Positions 1 to 6,856 of a stretch of DNA of 27,067 nucleotides are shown one piece after another. The position numbers were made by a program, and so were the translations under genes. The DNA lies in IMG/VR virus record IMGVR_UViG_3300012363_000018, positions 1 through 27,067 of that record; one strand, 5' to 3'. The stretch's first letter is position 1. Each line of letters starts with the position of its first letter. The notes under the pieces were generated by a model. That model was given only the letters and a program-made list of their open reading frames with translations, was not told the DNA's origin and ran no database searches. The DNA comes from a virus.

Positions 1-438
1 AGGATTGTCCACGCCGCCTCCAAGCCCAAGCTCCTCCGGCTTGAACTTGGTCAGGTCGAGCGGCCCCGCATCCGCATCCATCATTTCTGTGAGGTCGTTG
101 TTGAGCTGGATCTCAGCCGCGCTCCCAGGCTTGATGTCGCCCCCCTCCCGCGCTGTCACCTCGGCCCGCTTGTCGCGCCCAGCCTTCTGGAAAGCGAGAG
201 TGATCTCTTTCAGCTTCGTTATGTTGCGCCCGATTGCAAGCCGCACGTTGCTTGACAATTGGTATGACATGCGAACTGTGCGCTCAGTCGCGCCATCCTT
301 GACAGTCTTATCGTACCCATCGAGGGCGGCAAGTGCTGCACCAAGGTCCAACGCCGTGCGGATGCTGAGCTTGACTGGATCAGCGCTAGCCGCAAGCGGC
401 ACCAACAACGCCGCAATGACGATGAGGAGTTTTAGCAT
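1..438 (-). CDS. Exported protein of unknown function, C-terminus cut by window edge
   Basis: The frame is open for 146 codons from an ATG at 438 to the window edge. The first 19 residues (MLKLLIVIAALLVPLAASA) form a clear Sec signal peptide with a likely cut after ASA. The rest is soluble and charged, with a helical middle part (about residues 55-90) and an acidic C-terminal part. Its ATG overlaps the stop of the tailspike-like gene by seven bases, so it is the next cistron of the minus-strand operon. I do not recognise the family. A larger plus-strand frame over the same bases is judged a shadow because it breaks the operon pattern. Confidence 0.75.
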   Translation of the reverse strand, partial: MLKLLIVIAALLVPLAASADPVKLSIRTALDLGAALAALDGYDKTVKDGATERTVRMSYQLSSNVRLAIGRNITKLKEITLAFQKAGRDKRAEVTAREGGDIKPGSAAEIQLNNDLTEMMDADAGPLDLTKFKPEELGLGGGVDNP

Positions 439-1808
439 GTCGTCACGAGCCCTCCAGTGGTCCTAGAAGTGCCGCCAAGCCCTGCGCCGCAAGTGACCCC
501 CAACACGCCCCCTGCGTAATAACCACCGGAGTTGATCGTGTTGGCCCCCTTGTCACCACCGGCCGGCGCACCGACCTGCACACCTGCGTTCTTCGTCAAC
601 GTCATCACACTGCCCTCACCGAGCAACAGTAGTCCTGTTGCCGTTGTCCCATTGAGGAAGTAGAGGTTGTCCACCTTGTTCTGAATGCCGACAATGTCCG
701 CGGCGATGTTGTAACCGATCGCGGCCTTGAGAGTAGCAACGTTGTAGAAATCAAGTATCGGATTAACGCACTCACTCTTCAAGCCATTCTGGAACTGCAT
801 CCCCCATGTGGAGCATGTAGCCTTGGATAGATCTATAAGATTAGCGACCGTGCCGGTTTCAGAGCCGATGAGGGTGCCAGTAGTGGAGACACCATAGCCG
901 CCGTTATATGTGAGGGAGCCAAAGAGGATGCCGTTGAGGAACCCAGTGGAACCGCCAAGCGAACCAAGCAAGATCCCTGCATCAAGTGCCTTGCCCTGAG
1001 CGTTGGCGCCAGTGCTGCCGAAGTCAACGATGTTGAGACAGGCGCGCACGTCGGCGGAGCCGGTGCCATTGATGGAGCAATCGATCTCGCGCCCAACGAC
1101 AGCGAGCCAGCCGCTCGCGCCAGCGAGGAGCTGGGAGATGTCTGCGCCACCGTAGAGCTTGCCGGCAGAGGTAAGGCCGACCGTGGCGGATGCAGTGCCG
1201 CCAAGGTTGAACGCAGAGGAGGCCGCGTTGAACGACGGGATGAAGGACTCGTTCTTGCCAGCGGAGGCGTAGGTGGCATTGCCGGTCAGCTTAACATCGA
1301 ACACGGTGCCGATGTGAACACCACCCGTGATGGTGTAACCGCCCGACTTGGCGAGGTCAAGCTCATAGCAGACGGTGGAGAGATTGATCGCGGGGATGGT
1401 GGAGTCGTTGCAGGTCCAGAAGTTCTGCGGATAGCCGCCGAACTGCCCCGTGATACCTCCTGTGAGAGACGCGGCGAGGGTCTGTGTGGTAGGACCGAGC
1501 TGGAGTTGTGACAGCACCCACCGCCCGGTGCCGCCAGCATTCGGCGCCACGCAGGTGAAGGTGTCGTCAGTGCAGGTGGACGCGGCGTTCCAGACGAAGG
1601 TGCCAGCGCCAGAGTCGCCCGGCACGAGGTTGCCAGCCCGGTACACCTCGGGGCGCTGCCCCTTCGCCAGCGCTTTCAGCGCTGCGTTGGTGTCGACGCG
1701 CATGACGGCCTGCGTCTGTGCCTGGGCTTCGCCCAGAAGCAATCCAAGCAAGAGCACTAGGATGACAGGAAGACACAGGGGCCTCGGGGCCGCGACCGGT
1801 GGACGCAT
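432..1808 (-). CDS. Tail fibre/tailspike-like protein with Sec signal peptide
   Basis: The protein has 458 residues. Residues 1-31 look like a Sec signal (hydrophobic run VILVLLLGLLLG, cut near AQAQ). Residues 35-95 carry a stretch like the start of phage tailspikes (NAALKALAKGQRPEVYRAGN, then GDSGAGTFVW). A long Gly/Thr/Ser/Asn-rich body of beta character follows, and the tail ends in Cys (TTGGLVTTC). The role is inferred to be receptor binding or host-surface contact. The ATG shares one base with the stop of the upstream gene (TGATG), which fixes the start. The first codons lie inside a 36-base repeat found again at 15403-15438. A signal peptide on a virion adhesin is odd, because virions assemble in the cytoplasm. 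Confidence 0.65.
   Translation of the reverse strand: MRPPVAAPRPLCLPVILVLLLGLLLGEAQAQTQAVMRVDTNAALKALAKGQRPEVYRAGNLVPGDSGAGTFVWNAASTCTDDTFTCVAPNAGGTGRWVLSQLQLGPTTQTLAASLTGGITGQFGGYPQNFWTCNDSTIPAINLSTVCYELDLAKSGGYTITGGVHIGTVFDVKLTGNATYASAGKNESFIPSFNAASSAFNLGGTASATVGLTSAGKLYGGADISQLLAGASGWLAVVGREIDCSINGTGSADVRACLNIVDFGSTGANAQGKALDAGILLGSLGGSTGFLNGILFGSLTYNGGYGVSTTGTLIGSETGTVANLIDLSKATCSTWGMQFQNGLKSECVNPILDFYNVATLKAAIGYNIAADIVGIQNKVDNLYFLNGTTATGLLLLGEGSVMTLTKNAGVQVGAPAGGDKGANTINSGGYYAGGVLGVTCGAGLGGTSRTTGGLVTTC
1767..1802. repeat. 36-base perfect inverted repeat, copy 1
   Basis: These 36 bases are the exact reverse complement of 15403-15438. Here they encode residues 3-14 of the tailspike-like protein on the minus strand (PPVAAPRPLCLP). 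The other copy is read in a different frame in an unrelated gene. Similarity stops sharply on both sides. Confidence 0.85.
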
Positions 1809-2176
1809 CAGCCGAACGCCTCAATGGTGACGATGGCAGCGCTGGGACAGATTACAGACATCGCGGAGCCGAAGTTGGGGGCTACGAGAAGCATGGGGCC
1901 GAGGTCTGTGCGAAGCATGATGCTAGAAGTGCCGGTGAGGTTCGCAACAGGGACTGCGGCGGTCCCCTGGAAGTTGATGTAGAGCGGCCCCGCATTGGCC
2001 GTGATGCGGAGGATGGGACCGCGCCGCGCTGAGGCGTCGGTGGGGAGCGTGTAGGACTGCGGCGTGTTGGCGACAAGCACGAGCGCATCGATCCACTCGC
2101 CAATGGGGAGCAGACCCGGCACCTGGATGCCAGGGCCCCGCGCGACAGGCTCGATGCGTCGGATAGAAGCGACCAT
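1808..2176 (-). CDS. Putative virion-associated protein, unknown function
   Basis: The protein has 122 residues and no signal peptide. It is rich in short beta-like segments (ITANAGPLYINFQGT, TSSIMLRTDLGPMLLV) and ends in hydrophobic strands, which resembles small phage head- or tail-decoration proteins; this is only a general impression. A good ribosome site (AAGGAG, nine bases before the ATG) lies in the last codons of the upstream lipoprotein gene. The stop is fused to the start of the tailspike-like gene, so the two are probably co-translated. No catalytic motif is visible. Confidence 0.7.
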   Translation of the reverse strand: MVASIRRIEPVARGPGIQVPGLLPIGEWIDALVLVANTPQSYTLPTDASARRGPILRITANAGPLYINFQGTAAVPVANLTGTSSIMLRTDLGPMLLVAPNFGSAMSVICPSAAIVTIEAFG

Positions 2177-2180
2177 GACG

Positions 2181-2426
2181 TTACTCCTTGCTAGCCCCTA
2201 ATGGTGGAGGGCGCAGACGCTCTCGCAGCGCATCGACCTCCTGATTGATGCTGTCGATCCGCTCAGTGAGAGTGCGACGATCTGGCACGGTAGGTGGTGG
2301 CGGTGTGGGTTTATGAGACGGTGGGAGTGGCACAGACACGGTGCGCGGCAACGGCTCAATCCAGCCGGTCGATGAGGCGCAGCCTCCAAGCAGCACAGCG
2401 ATCACGAGGGCGCTAGCGGCGGCCAT
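2181..2426 (-). CDS. Small proline-rich lipoprotein, candidate o-spanin (Rz1-like)
   Basis: The protein has about 81 residues. It begins with a hydrophobic stretch ending in the lipobox LLGGC, so it should be lipidated and anchored in the outer membrane. A proline-rich segment (PLPPSHKPTPPPPTVP) and a short charged helix (TERIDSINQEVDALRERL) follow. Outer-membrane spanins have this make-up. The start overlaps the end of the upstream membrane/coiled-coil gene in another frame, as in Rz/Rz1 pairs. I chose the ATG at 2426; a GTG at 2429 or a TTG at 2444 is also possible. The n-region lacks a positive charge. The spanin role is inference from architecture and neighbour. Confidence 0.65.
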   Translation of the reverse strand: MAAASALVIAVLLGGCASSTGWIEPLPRTVSVPLPPSHKPTPPPPTVPDRRTLTERIDSINQEVDALRERLRPPPLGASKE

Positions 2427-2769
2427 CACGGTTTGGTCCTGCAACGGTGACGCGGAGATCGGCCAGGGTGGCGCTGATCCGGTCGAGGGAGGCTTGGACT
2501 GTTAGTGTCAATGCCTTGAGTCCTTCACGCGCTTCCAAGCGCGTATCGCGTAGTTCATTCTGGGTAGCTGTGATCCAAGCTTCGCTGTTCTTCACTCGCT
2601 GCTCCAACAGCACGATCTGCGCGTCCTTCCCCGCCTCGACCCACACGACGGCAGCAACACCAGAGATGACTGCGCCGAGTAACACCAACGCCTGCATGAC
2701 TTGGCCCAACTCGATCCGCGGGGACCAGCGTACACCGAAGCCATTAGGTTTGTCGCCCTCCGGTGTCAT
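2413..2769 (-). CDS. Membrane-anchored coiled-coil protein, candidate i-spanin (Rz-like)
   Basis: The protein has 118 residues. After a short cytoplasmic part there is one transmembrane segment (about residues 24-44, VMQALVLLGAVISGVAAVVW). A long helical, heptad-like region follows (VLLEQRVKNSEAWITATQNELRD onward), which would lie in the periplasm. An N-in single-pass protein with a periplasmic coiled coil, followed by an overlapping lipoprotein gene, is the usual i-spanin/o-spanin design used to fuse the two membranes at lysis. Start and upstream stop overlap (ATGA). It could instead be another coiled-coil membrane protein; no sequence-specific spanin motif is visible. Confidence 0.65.
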   Translation of the reverse strand: MTPEGDKPNGFGVRWSPRIELGQVMQALVLLGAVISGVAAVVWVEAGKDAQIVLLEQRVKNSEAWITATQNELRDTRLEAREGLKALTLTVQASLDRISATLADLRVTVAGPNRDGRR

Positions 2770-3917
2770 TGACTCAGGAACTCAGTCACAAGTACGACAC
2801 CTTTTGCGCCATTGCCGCCAGCGGCAGTAGAGGCTGTGCCGTCAGTCGCTCCTCCATTGCCGCCAGCTCCATAGGAGGTAGCGCCTGCGGCTGCCCCACT
2901 GATCGCCACGCCCGATACAACACTTGGACCGGGCGGCCCACCCCACTGTGTAGCGCCTCCTAAAGCTGTGTTGCCGGTGACTGTGGTGATGCTAGCGCCG
3001 GTGCCATTCTGACCAGGCTGCCCTGTGGTAGTGAGATCTCCAGTGCCTGCGATACCTCCAGGGCCACCAGTGCCGGCGAAGTTCCCCCCGCCACCACCTG
3101 TGCCGGCCTTGCCTACGCATAGCGTGGTGACTGTTACATCCCCACCATTCGCTCCGGCGTTGTTGCCGGTGGCGCCGCCCGCTGCCGCAGCGGGTATGGT
3201 GACAGCTAGACTCGCCCCGATCTGAGCGGCTGTGAGGCGCACTCGGGAGTAGCTGCCAGCGCCTCCACCACCCCCTGCCGTCATGCTAGTTGCGCCGCCA
3301 ATCGCACCGCCTCCACCACCGCCACCTCCGATACACTCGGCGATTGCATAGAGAATGCCAGCAGATGGCGTGTAGGTGCCGGTGGCTGTGAAGAGTTGCA
3401 GGTTCACCTTCACGGCAGGGGTGATAGTGAGATCCGTGGGGGCGAGCTGGGCGACTGTGAAGGCACCACCGGCGCTGGCCTGCTTGACGACTTGGCTAGC
3501 GCCGCCTGTCGCAGTGAAGTCTGTCGTGCCAGCGGGAAGTGTGAGAGTAGTCGAGCCGGCGTTCGTGGCGGCGTTGAGTGTAGTTGTGCCAGACACGGCG
3601 CCTTTGAGCAGCAGCGTGCCAGAGTTGTGTGACTGTGTGTTGGACCATGTGTTGGCGGCATTGAGGAGGGGGATCGTGGCGCCGCTCGTGCCGGTGGCGG
3701 TTGAGCAGCCAGTCGCCCCGTTGGAGAGGTCGGCGCATGCAGCCTGCGAGAAGACGCTGGAGCCGTTGGACTTGATCGCACCGGTGACTGCGCCGCCCGC
3801 GATGAGGTTGGGCTGAGGCCCATAGGGGGGGACGACTTGGGCGGGAGCGACAGCTGGCAGCAGCGCAGCGAGCGCCAGCGAACCGAGCCATGCTCCGCTG
3901 AACCGGCGGACGTGCAT
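2766..3917 (-). CDS. Glycine-rich adhesin-like protein with Sec signal
   Basis: The protein has 383 residues. A signal peptide (MHVRRFSGAWLGSLALAALLPAVAPAQ) is followed by tail-fibre-like Thr/Ser/Asn repeats (res 45-150). A glycine-rich domain begins at about residue 165: FTATGTYTPSAGILYAIAECIGGGGGGGG is cut here to its key parts, a TGTYTP strand and a run of eight glycines. Many Gly-rich loops follow. Such glycine-rich domains occur in phage receptor-binding adhesins, so host binding is the likely role. The frame is open further upstream to 4412, but that part covers another gene and lacks a ribosome site, so I start at the ATG at 3917. The stop overlaps the candidate i-spanin start. Confidence 0.7.
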   Translation of the reverse strand: MHVRRFSGAWLGSLALAALLPAVAPAQVVPPYGPQPNLIAGGAVTGAIKSNGSSVFSQAACADLSNGATGCSTATGTSGATIPLLNAANTWSNTQSHNSGTLLLKGAVSGTTTLNAATNAGSTTLTLPAGTTDFTATGGASQVVKQASAGGAFTVAQLAPTDLTITPAVKVNLQLFTATGTYTPSAGILYAIAECIGGGGGGGGAIGGATSMTAGGGGGAGSYSRVRLTAAQIGASLAVTIPAAAAGGATGNNAGANGGDVTVTTLCVGKAGTGGGGGNFAGTGGPGGIAGTGDLTTTGQPGQNGTGASITTVTGNTALGGATQWGGPPGPSVVSGVAISGAAAGATSYGAGGNGGATDGTASTAAGGNGAKGVVLVTEFLSQ

Positions 3918-3922
3918 CGCGC

Positions 3923-4393
3923 TCACCACTTCACCACGGTGAGCTTGTGGCCAGAGGTGGCCGCGTTGGCTTTGAGGGTGAGGCCGCTCGCCATCGGTGG
4001 GATGGAGTAGACCTGGCCTGCGGCGAGGAGGGTGGTAGTGCCGTTGGCCACAGCGTCGGTGGAGCCAGGTGAGGCAACGGGATCGATGTAGGCGTTCTCG
4101 GCCGTGACACCCTGCGCCGCGGTGTTGAGGGGGTTGACAACGTAGCCGCCGTTGACCGGGCCGGTGAGCAGTGTGACAGCGGTGCCACCGGTCGCCACGG
4201 TGGCGGTGGTGCCAGCGGAGGGAGTAACGGTGGCCGGAGTCGATGTAATTGAAGCGAGCGCCCCGGTCGTGCCGTTCTCTAGCACGACACCCGGCGCTGT
4301 GGTGCCTGAGCCTGAGGGCCAGTTGAGTGCGGCGGTGAAGACGAAGGCAACTCCTAGGAAGACACCTGCGGCCAGTGCGACACCTTGTTTCAC
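3923..4393 (-). CDS. Membrane-anchored or exported phage protein, unknown function
   Basis: The protein has 156 residues and starts at a GTG at 4393 placed five bases after a perfect AGGAGG. An earlier GTG at 4399 is too close to that site. The N-terminus (MKQGVALAAGVFLGVAFVFTAALNW) is a signal anchor. The body is Thr/Ala/Gly-rich and beta-like. The end (LKANAATSGHKLTVVKW) resembles the C-termini of small phage structural proteins that I know only as hypothetical. The preceding 43-aa gene ends inside its start codon, so translation is coupled. Confidence 0.7.
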   Translation of the reverse strand: MKQGVALAAGVFLGVAFVFTAALNWPSGSGTTAPGVVLENGTTGALASITSTPATVTPSAGTTATVATGGTAVTLLTGPVNGGYVVNPLNTAAQGVTAENAYIDPVASPGSTDAVANGTTTLLAAGQVYSIPPMASGLTLKANAATSGHKLTVVKW

Positions 4394-4521
4394 ATCCACC
4401 TCCTCTGTCCACGCCAGTCGTCGCCGTTTGGGCGTGCTACTCGATCTAGCCAGAATGCTACGCTAAATCCCACCGCCGGCAGGACAATCCCGCCAGCAAG
4501 AAATGCCAGCACACAGATCAT
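4390..4521 (-). CDS. 43-aa membrane peptide
   Basis: This small gene is supported on both sides. Its ATG overlaps the stop of the DUF6197-like gene (ATGA), and its stop overlaps the GTG of the next gene while its last codons contain that gene's AGGAGG site. The peptide starts MICVLAFLAGGIVLPAVGFS, one transmembrane helix, followed by a polar Arg/Asp/Trp-rich tail (RVARPNGDDWRGQRRWM). Function is unknown; a lysis-accessory or inhibitor role is possible but not shown. Confidence 0.65.
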   Translation of the reverse strand: MICVLAFLAGGIVLPAVGFSVAFWLDRVARPNGDDWRGQRRWM

Positions 4522-4811
4522 GGCGGCGCGGCTAGCGTGTTTCGCAGCGCGCTGATCACATCTTCCTTCGTCCGCTTCTGCGCATCGTTCCAGAACGGTA
4601 AATCGATCTCGATCCCATTAGCCGCCTTGACGCGTCGGATAGAGGCAGAGAAAAGCCTAGCTTTGCCCAACGACTCCGCGCGCAGCGCGCCTAAGATACA
4701 GCGCTTTCCGTCGCTGGCGGCGCCGCCTTTACGCCAACCATAGCGTTCTAGGTAATCGATCGCGCCGAGGATCACGTCAGTCGTCGGATCGAGCGTTGTG
4801 TCAAAGGGCAT
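4518..4811 (-). CDS. DUF6197-like protein
   Basis: The protein has 97 residues and starts at an ATG with AAGGA nine bases upstream. A longer frame to 4943 is rejected because it covers two small genes. It matches the DUF6197 pattern as I know it: a start helix with a YLERYGWRKG segment, then CILGALRAES, and a C-terminal FWNDAQKRTKEDVISALR. The WND plus RT..DV motif is the family's most typical part. Such proteins occur in phages and bacteria and have no established function. The gene lies between two membrane-peptide genes. Confidence 0.7.
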   Translation of the reverse strand: MPFDTTLDPTTDVILGAIDYLERYGWRKGGAASDGKRCILGALRAESLGKARLFSASIRRVKAANGIEIDLPFWNDAQKRTKEDVISALRNTLAAPP

Positions 4812-4815
4812 TGCT

Positions 4816-4959
4816 TCAATCCTTCCATGTCCAACGCTGAATTGGGAACGCCAACCTGGCCATCCACTTGAACCTGTAGGGGCCGCGCTCCATGAACGAT
4901 CCCGGCTTGTCGAGCCTGCTCCACCATCCACCGCGCCCGGCATACACTGTTATCGTCAT
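4816..4959 (-). CDS. 47-aa basic, Trp-rich peptide
   Basis: The ATG at 4959 overlaps the stop of the preceding small lipoprotein gene (TGATG), and the last codons contain the ribosome site of the DUF6197-like gene. The peptide is strongly basic and aromatic (GRGGWWSRLDKPGSFMERGP, KWMARLAFPIQRWTWKD) and has no clear membrane span. The overlapping frame 4772-5059 is less likely because it ignores these junctions. Function is unknown. An amphipathic, membrane-contacting peptide is conceivable. Confidence 0.55.
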   Translation of the reverse strand: MTITVYAGRGGWWSRLDKPGSFMERGPYRFKWMARLAFPIQRWTWKD

Positions 4960-5066
4960 CAGTCGAGCCACCCATGAGGGGTGCAGTCGCCGCCGGGCCG
5001 GCAGTTGGGCCAAGCATGGCAGCCAGCGACGAGCAGCACCAGCACAAGGGCAAGGACAACTCTCAT
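4959..5066 (-). CDS. 35-aa Cys-containing lipopeptide
   Basis: This tiny gene starts at an ATG overlapping the stop of the upstream lipoprotein (ATGA) and ends in a TGATG overlap with the next gene. The sequence begins MRVVLALVLVLLVAGC, a compact lipoprotein signal with lipobox VAGC. Only about 20 residues remain after processing, with two more cysteines (NCRPGGDCTPHGWLD). It would be an outer-membrane or periplasmic lipopeptide. Function is unknown. Its place after another lipoprotein suggests a role in envelope modification or lysis. Confidence 0.6.
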   Translation of the reverse strand: MRVVLALVLVLLVAGCHAWPNCRPGGDCTPHGWLD

Positions 5067-5254
5067 GGTGCTCGGATCACCGGAAGCGTCAGGCGCGGCA
5101 GCGTGCAAGCCGAGATGTCAGCCAACGAGCAGTTCGCCTCGTTCTTCAACAGTGTGGAGGCGGAGGCGAGCCCAGCAACAACCTGCAATGCGATGGGGAA
5201 GCCGCCGCAAGCCGATAGTGTTAGGAGGGCGGCTACAGCGATGATGGGGGTCAT
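5063..5254 (-). CDS. 63-aa lipoprotein
   Basis: The ATG at 5254 follows the ribosome site AGGTGAG, which also contains the stop of the upstream gene. A GTG at 5263 is less well placed. The N-terminus MTPIIAVAALLTLSAC is a lipoprotein signal with lipobox LSAC. The mature part is about 48 residues with a helix and two further cysteines (ANCSLADISAC). No family is recognised. It belongs to a run of three consecutive genes for exported small proteins. Confidence 0.65.
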   Translation of the reverse strand: MTPIIAVAALLTLSACGGFPIALQVVAGLASASTLLKNEANCSLADISACTLPRLTLPVIRAP

Positions 5255-5259
5255 AGCAC

Positions 5260-5844
5260 TCACCTGTGGAGTACGGCTTGGAGATTGGCGTGAGCTTGGT
5301 CAGGTGAGACAGTCGCGGCGAACCGGGCTGCGTGAGTGGTCGTCTTGATGCCGACCGCTGCCTCGATAGCTGGCACGAGAGCGACGGCGTTCTGGATGAA
5401 GGTTGTGACGACGGAGGGGACGCCGACGCCAGAGAGCAACCCTGCGATCGTGCCGACGCCGGAGGTGAGCTTGGCGACGAGCCCGGAGGTGGTGGTGGAA
5501 GTTGCGGAGGCGATGCTGGAGGCAGAGGTCTCGATTGCAGCCAGCGCGGAGGCAATGGTGTCCTTGACGTTGGTGCTGAGCTTGGTCAGACCGAGGATCA
5601 CTGGTGTGACAACAGCCGCCACCTTCGCGATGGTGTCGATGTAGCTTGCAATCTTCGGGGTGATCGCCACGATGTCGGAGACGGTTTGGCAGCTGGCTGC
5701 TGCGAGGGCGACAGGGAACAAGGCGGTCGAGCGAAGCAGGGCACGCCGAGACGGAAACTTCGCCGAGATGAAGCCATCGCCGAGGCGAACCTTGGCGGGG
5801 TCATAGATCGCCTCAGGCGGAAGGGATAGTGTCGGCTGGGTCAT
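5260..5844 (-). CDS. Exported helical protein with Tat-like signal
   Basis: The protein has 194 residues. About 30 polar residues are followed by PSRRALLRSTALFPVALAA, which matches the twin-arginine motif (SRRxLL) and a moderately hydrophobic h-region ending AAASC, so Tat export and perhaps lipidation are likely. The mature part is Ala/Ser/Thr/Val-rich and helical, without charged catalytic motifs. Similar Arg-Arg-Ala-Leu-Leu phage proteins are known to me only as hypothetical. Start and neighbour stop overlap (ATGA at 5841-5844). Confidence 0.7.
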   Translation of the reverse strand: MTQPTLSLPPEAIYDPAKVRLGDGFISAKFPSRRALLRSTALFPVALAAASCQTVSDIVAITPKIASYIDTIAKVAAVVTPVILGLTKLSTNVKDTIASALAAIETSASSIASATSTTTSGLVAKLTSGVGTIAGLLSGVGVPSVVTTFIQNAVALVPAIEAAVGIKTTTHAARFAATVSPDQAHANLQAVLHR

Positions 5845-6521
5845 GGTGAGACACTCCTTGCGGCGATCCGCGCCGTGCGGCCAAAGGGCTTTGAGGCCCG
5901 GTGAGACATTGTGCCGTCAGTGTGACGCGCAGCGAGTGTGTCCCAACGCTGCCTCTGTGTGCGGAGCACATAGCCTCCAGGGCGGCGCTCCGGGCACGGT
6001 CCCGTTAGCAGCCGCATGAAGTCCCACGGCCCAACTGATCCTGGCACAAAGTAGGACTGGAGGACGAAGTTGCTGAGTCGAAACCCCATCTTAATTGGGC
6101 CGTCGAGATCTGCCTCCACTGGATCACACCCCTCCATCGCATAGCGCCAGCCTGCGATCGTGTCGCTGACGCGAGTGATCCACGGATTGATGACCATCTC
6201 GATGAGTTCATGCGCCGTGGTAACGGAGATCTCCGCGCCGTAGCGCATGTCATCTTCGGTGAAGATCTTGCCTTCGGGGATGCCAGTGTCGGCTTCGTGA
6301 TAGCCGAGATCGCCGGCAACATCACTGTTGCCGAGGAGCCAGAGCTTCCAGTGCGACGGGGCTGGTGTCTCGGCGCGCCCTACGAAGTGGAGTGTGGTTG
6401 GTTCGAGGTTCCACGCCGGCTCTACGTCCTCAGTCAACTGCGCCTGGAGTGCCGGCATCAACGCGAGGAAGCGGGCATCTCGGATGCGGGGCGTGCGATT
6501 GATGCAAGCGATGTCGGGCAT
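5841..6521 (-). CDS. Phage protein with HExxE motif, possible metal-dependent hydrolase
   Basis: The protein has 226 residues. Around residues 100-113 it has SVTTAHELIEMVINPW, with H104, E105 and E108 in an HExxE arrangement inside a predicted helix. This looks like a zinc-peptidase-type helix but lacks the second His of classical HExxH. Phage proteins with an AHExxEM..(N/D)P motif are familiar as uncharacterised virion-region genes. The C-terminus is very basic. Its start lies in a TGATG overlap with the DUF3309-like gene. Enzyme activity is inference; a structural role is equally possible. Confidence 0.65.
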   Translation of the reverse strand: MPDIACINRTPRIRDARFLALMPALQAQLTEDVEPAWNLEPTTLHFVGRAETPAPSHWKLWLLGNSDVAGDLGYHEADTGIPEGKIFTEDDMRYGAEISVTTAHELIEMVINPWITRVSDTIAGWRYAMEGCDPVEADLDGPIKMGFRLSNFVLQSYFVPGSVGPWDFMRLLTGPCPERRPGGYVLRTQRQRWDTLAARHTDGTMSHRASKPFGRTARIAARSVSP

Positions 6522-6676
6522 CAGATCCTCCCGGTGAGCAGCAAGATGAGGAGGACAATGATTAGCACCCCTCCAAGGCTGATGCCGGGACCGCCCCAGG
6601 GATAGGCGCTGACGTAGCCCCAGCCACCGCCGCCTACGAGCAGGATGATAAGGATGACGAGAAGGATGGTGCCCAT
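6521..6676 (-). CDS. DUF3309-like 51-aa membrane peptide
   Basis: The peptide begins MGTILLVILIILLVGGGGWG and ends VLLILLLTGRI, with a YVSAYPWGGPGIS middle. Two hydrophobic segments around a Gly/Trp/Tyr-rich turn are the hallmark of the DUF3309 family, common in Proteobacteria and of unknown function. The start and the stop are both in TGATG overlaps with the flanking genes. Because it is next to a holin-like gene it could take part in membrane steps of lysis; this is inference. Confidence 0.75.
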   Translation of the reverse strand: MGTILLVILIILLVGGGGWGYVSAYPWGGPGISLGGVLIIVLLILLLTGRI

Positions 6677-6855
6677 CAAGCTGCTTCTGACTTCGTGAAG
6701 TACGTAGCGGCGAAGGAGAGGACTGCCGCGATTACGGTGGTTGCGGCTTGCTCCAGCGTCGGATCGACAGGGTGGCCGAGGGCCCCGAACAACAGTGTCG
6801 CGAGGGCACCTGCGAGGCCGGTCGCTCCACCGGCTGCAACAGCCTTGGTCGGCAT
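6676..6855 (-). CDS. Holin-like small membrane protein
   Basis: The protein has 59 residues and starts at the ATG at 6855. Upstream extension to 7053 would cover the HTH gene and is rejected. A short basic N-terminus (MPTK) is followed by two hydrophobic segments (res 6-25 and 38-52) joined by a polar turn (HPVDPTLEQ) and a charged tail (TKSEAA). The size and topology fit small class II-type phage holins. The spanin-like genes lie 4 kb downstream in the same operon. No family-specific motif proves holin activity. Confidence 0.55.
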   Translation of the reverse strand: MPTKAVAAGGATGLAGALATLLFGALGHPVDPTLEQAATTVIAAVLSFAATYFTKSEAA

Positions 6856-6856
6856 C

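Noticed and set aside
5-466. Plus-strand frame of 153 codons
   Set aside because: It is antisense to an exported-protein gene with a signal peptide and operon overlap on the minus strand.
3918-4412. N-terminal extension of the glycine-rich protein
   Set aside because: It is Arg/Cys/His-rich, has no ribosome site and covers another well-placed gene.
4772-5059. Minus-strand frame of 95 codons
   Set aside because: It competes with three small genes joined by exact start/stop overlaps and lacks a ribosome site.
5332-5829. Plus-strand frame of 165 codons
   Set aside because: It is Gly/Asp-rich antisense of the Tat-signal protein gene.
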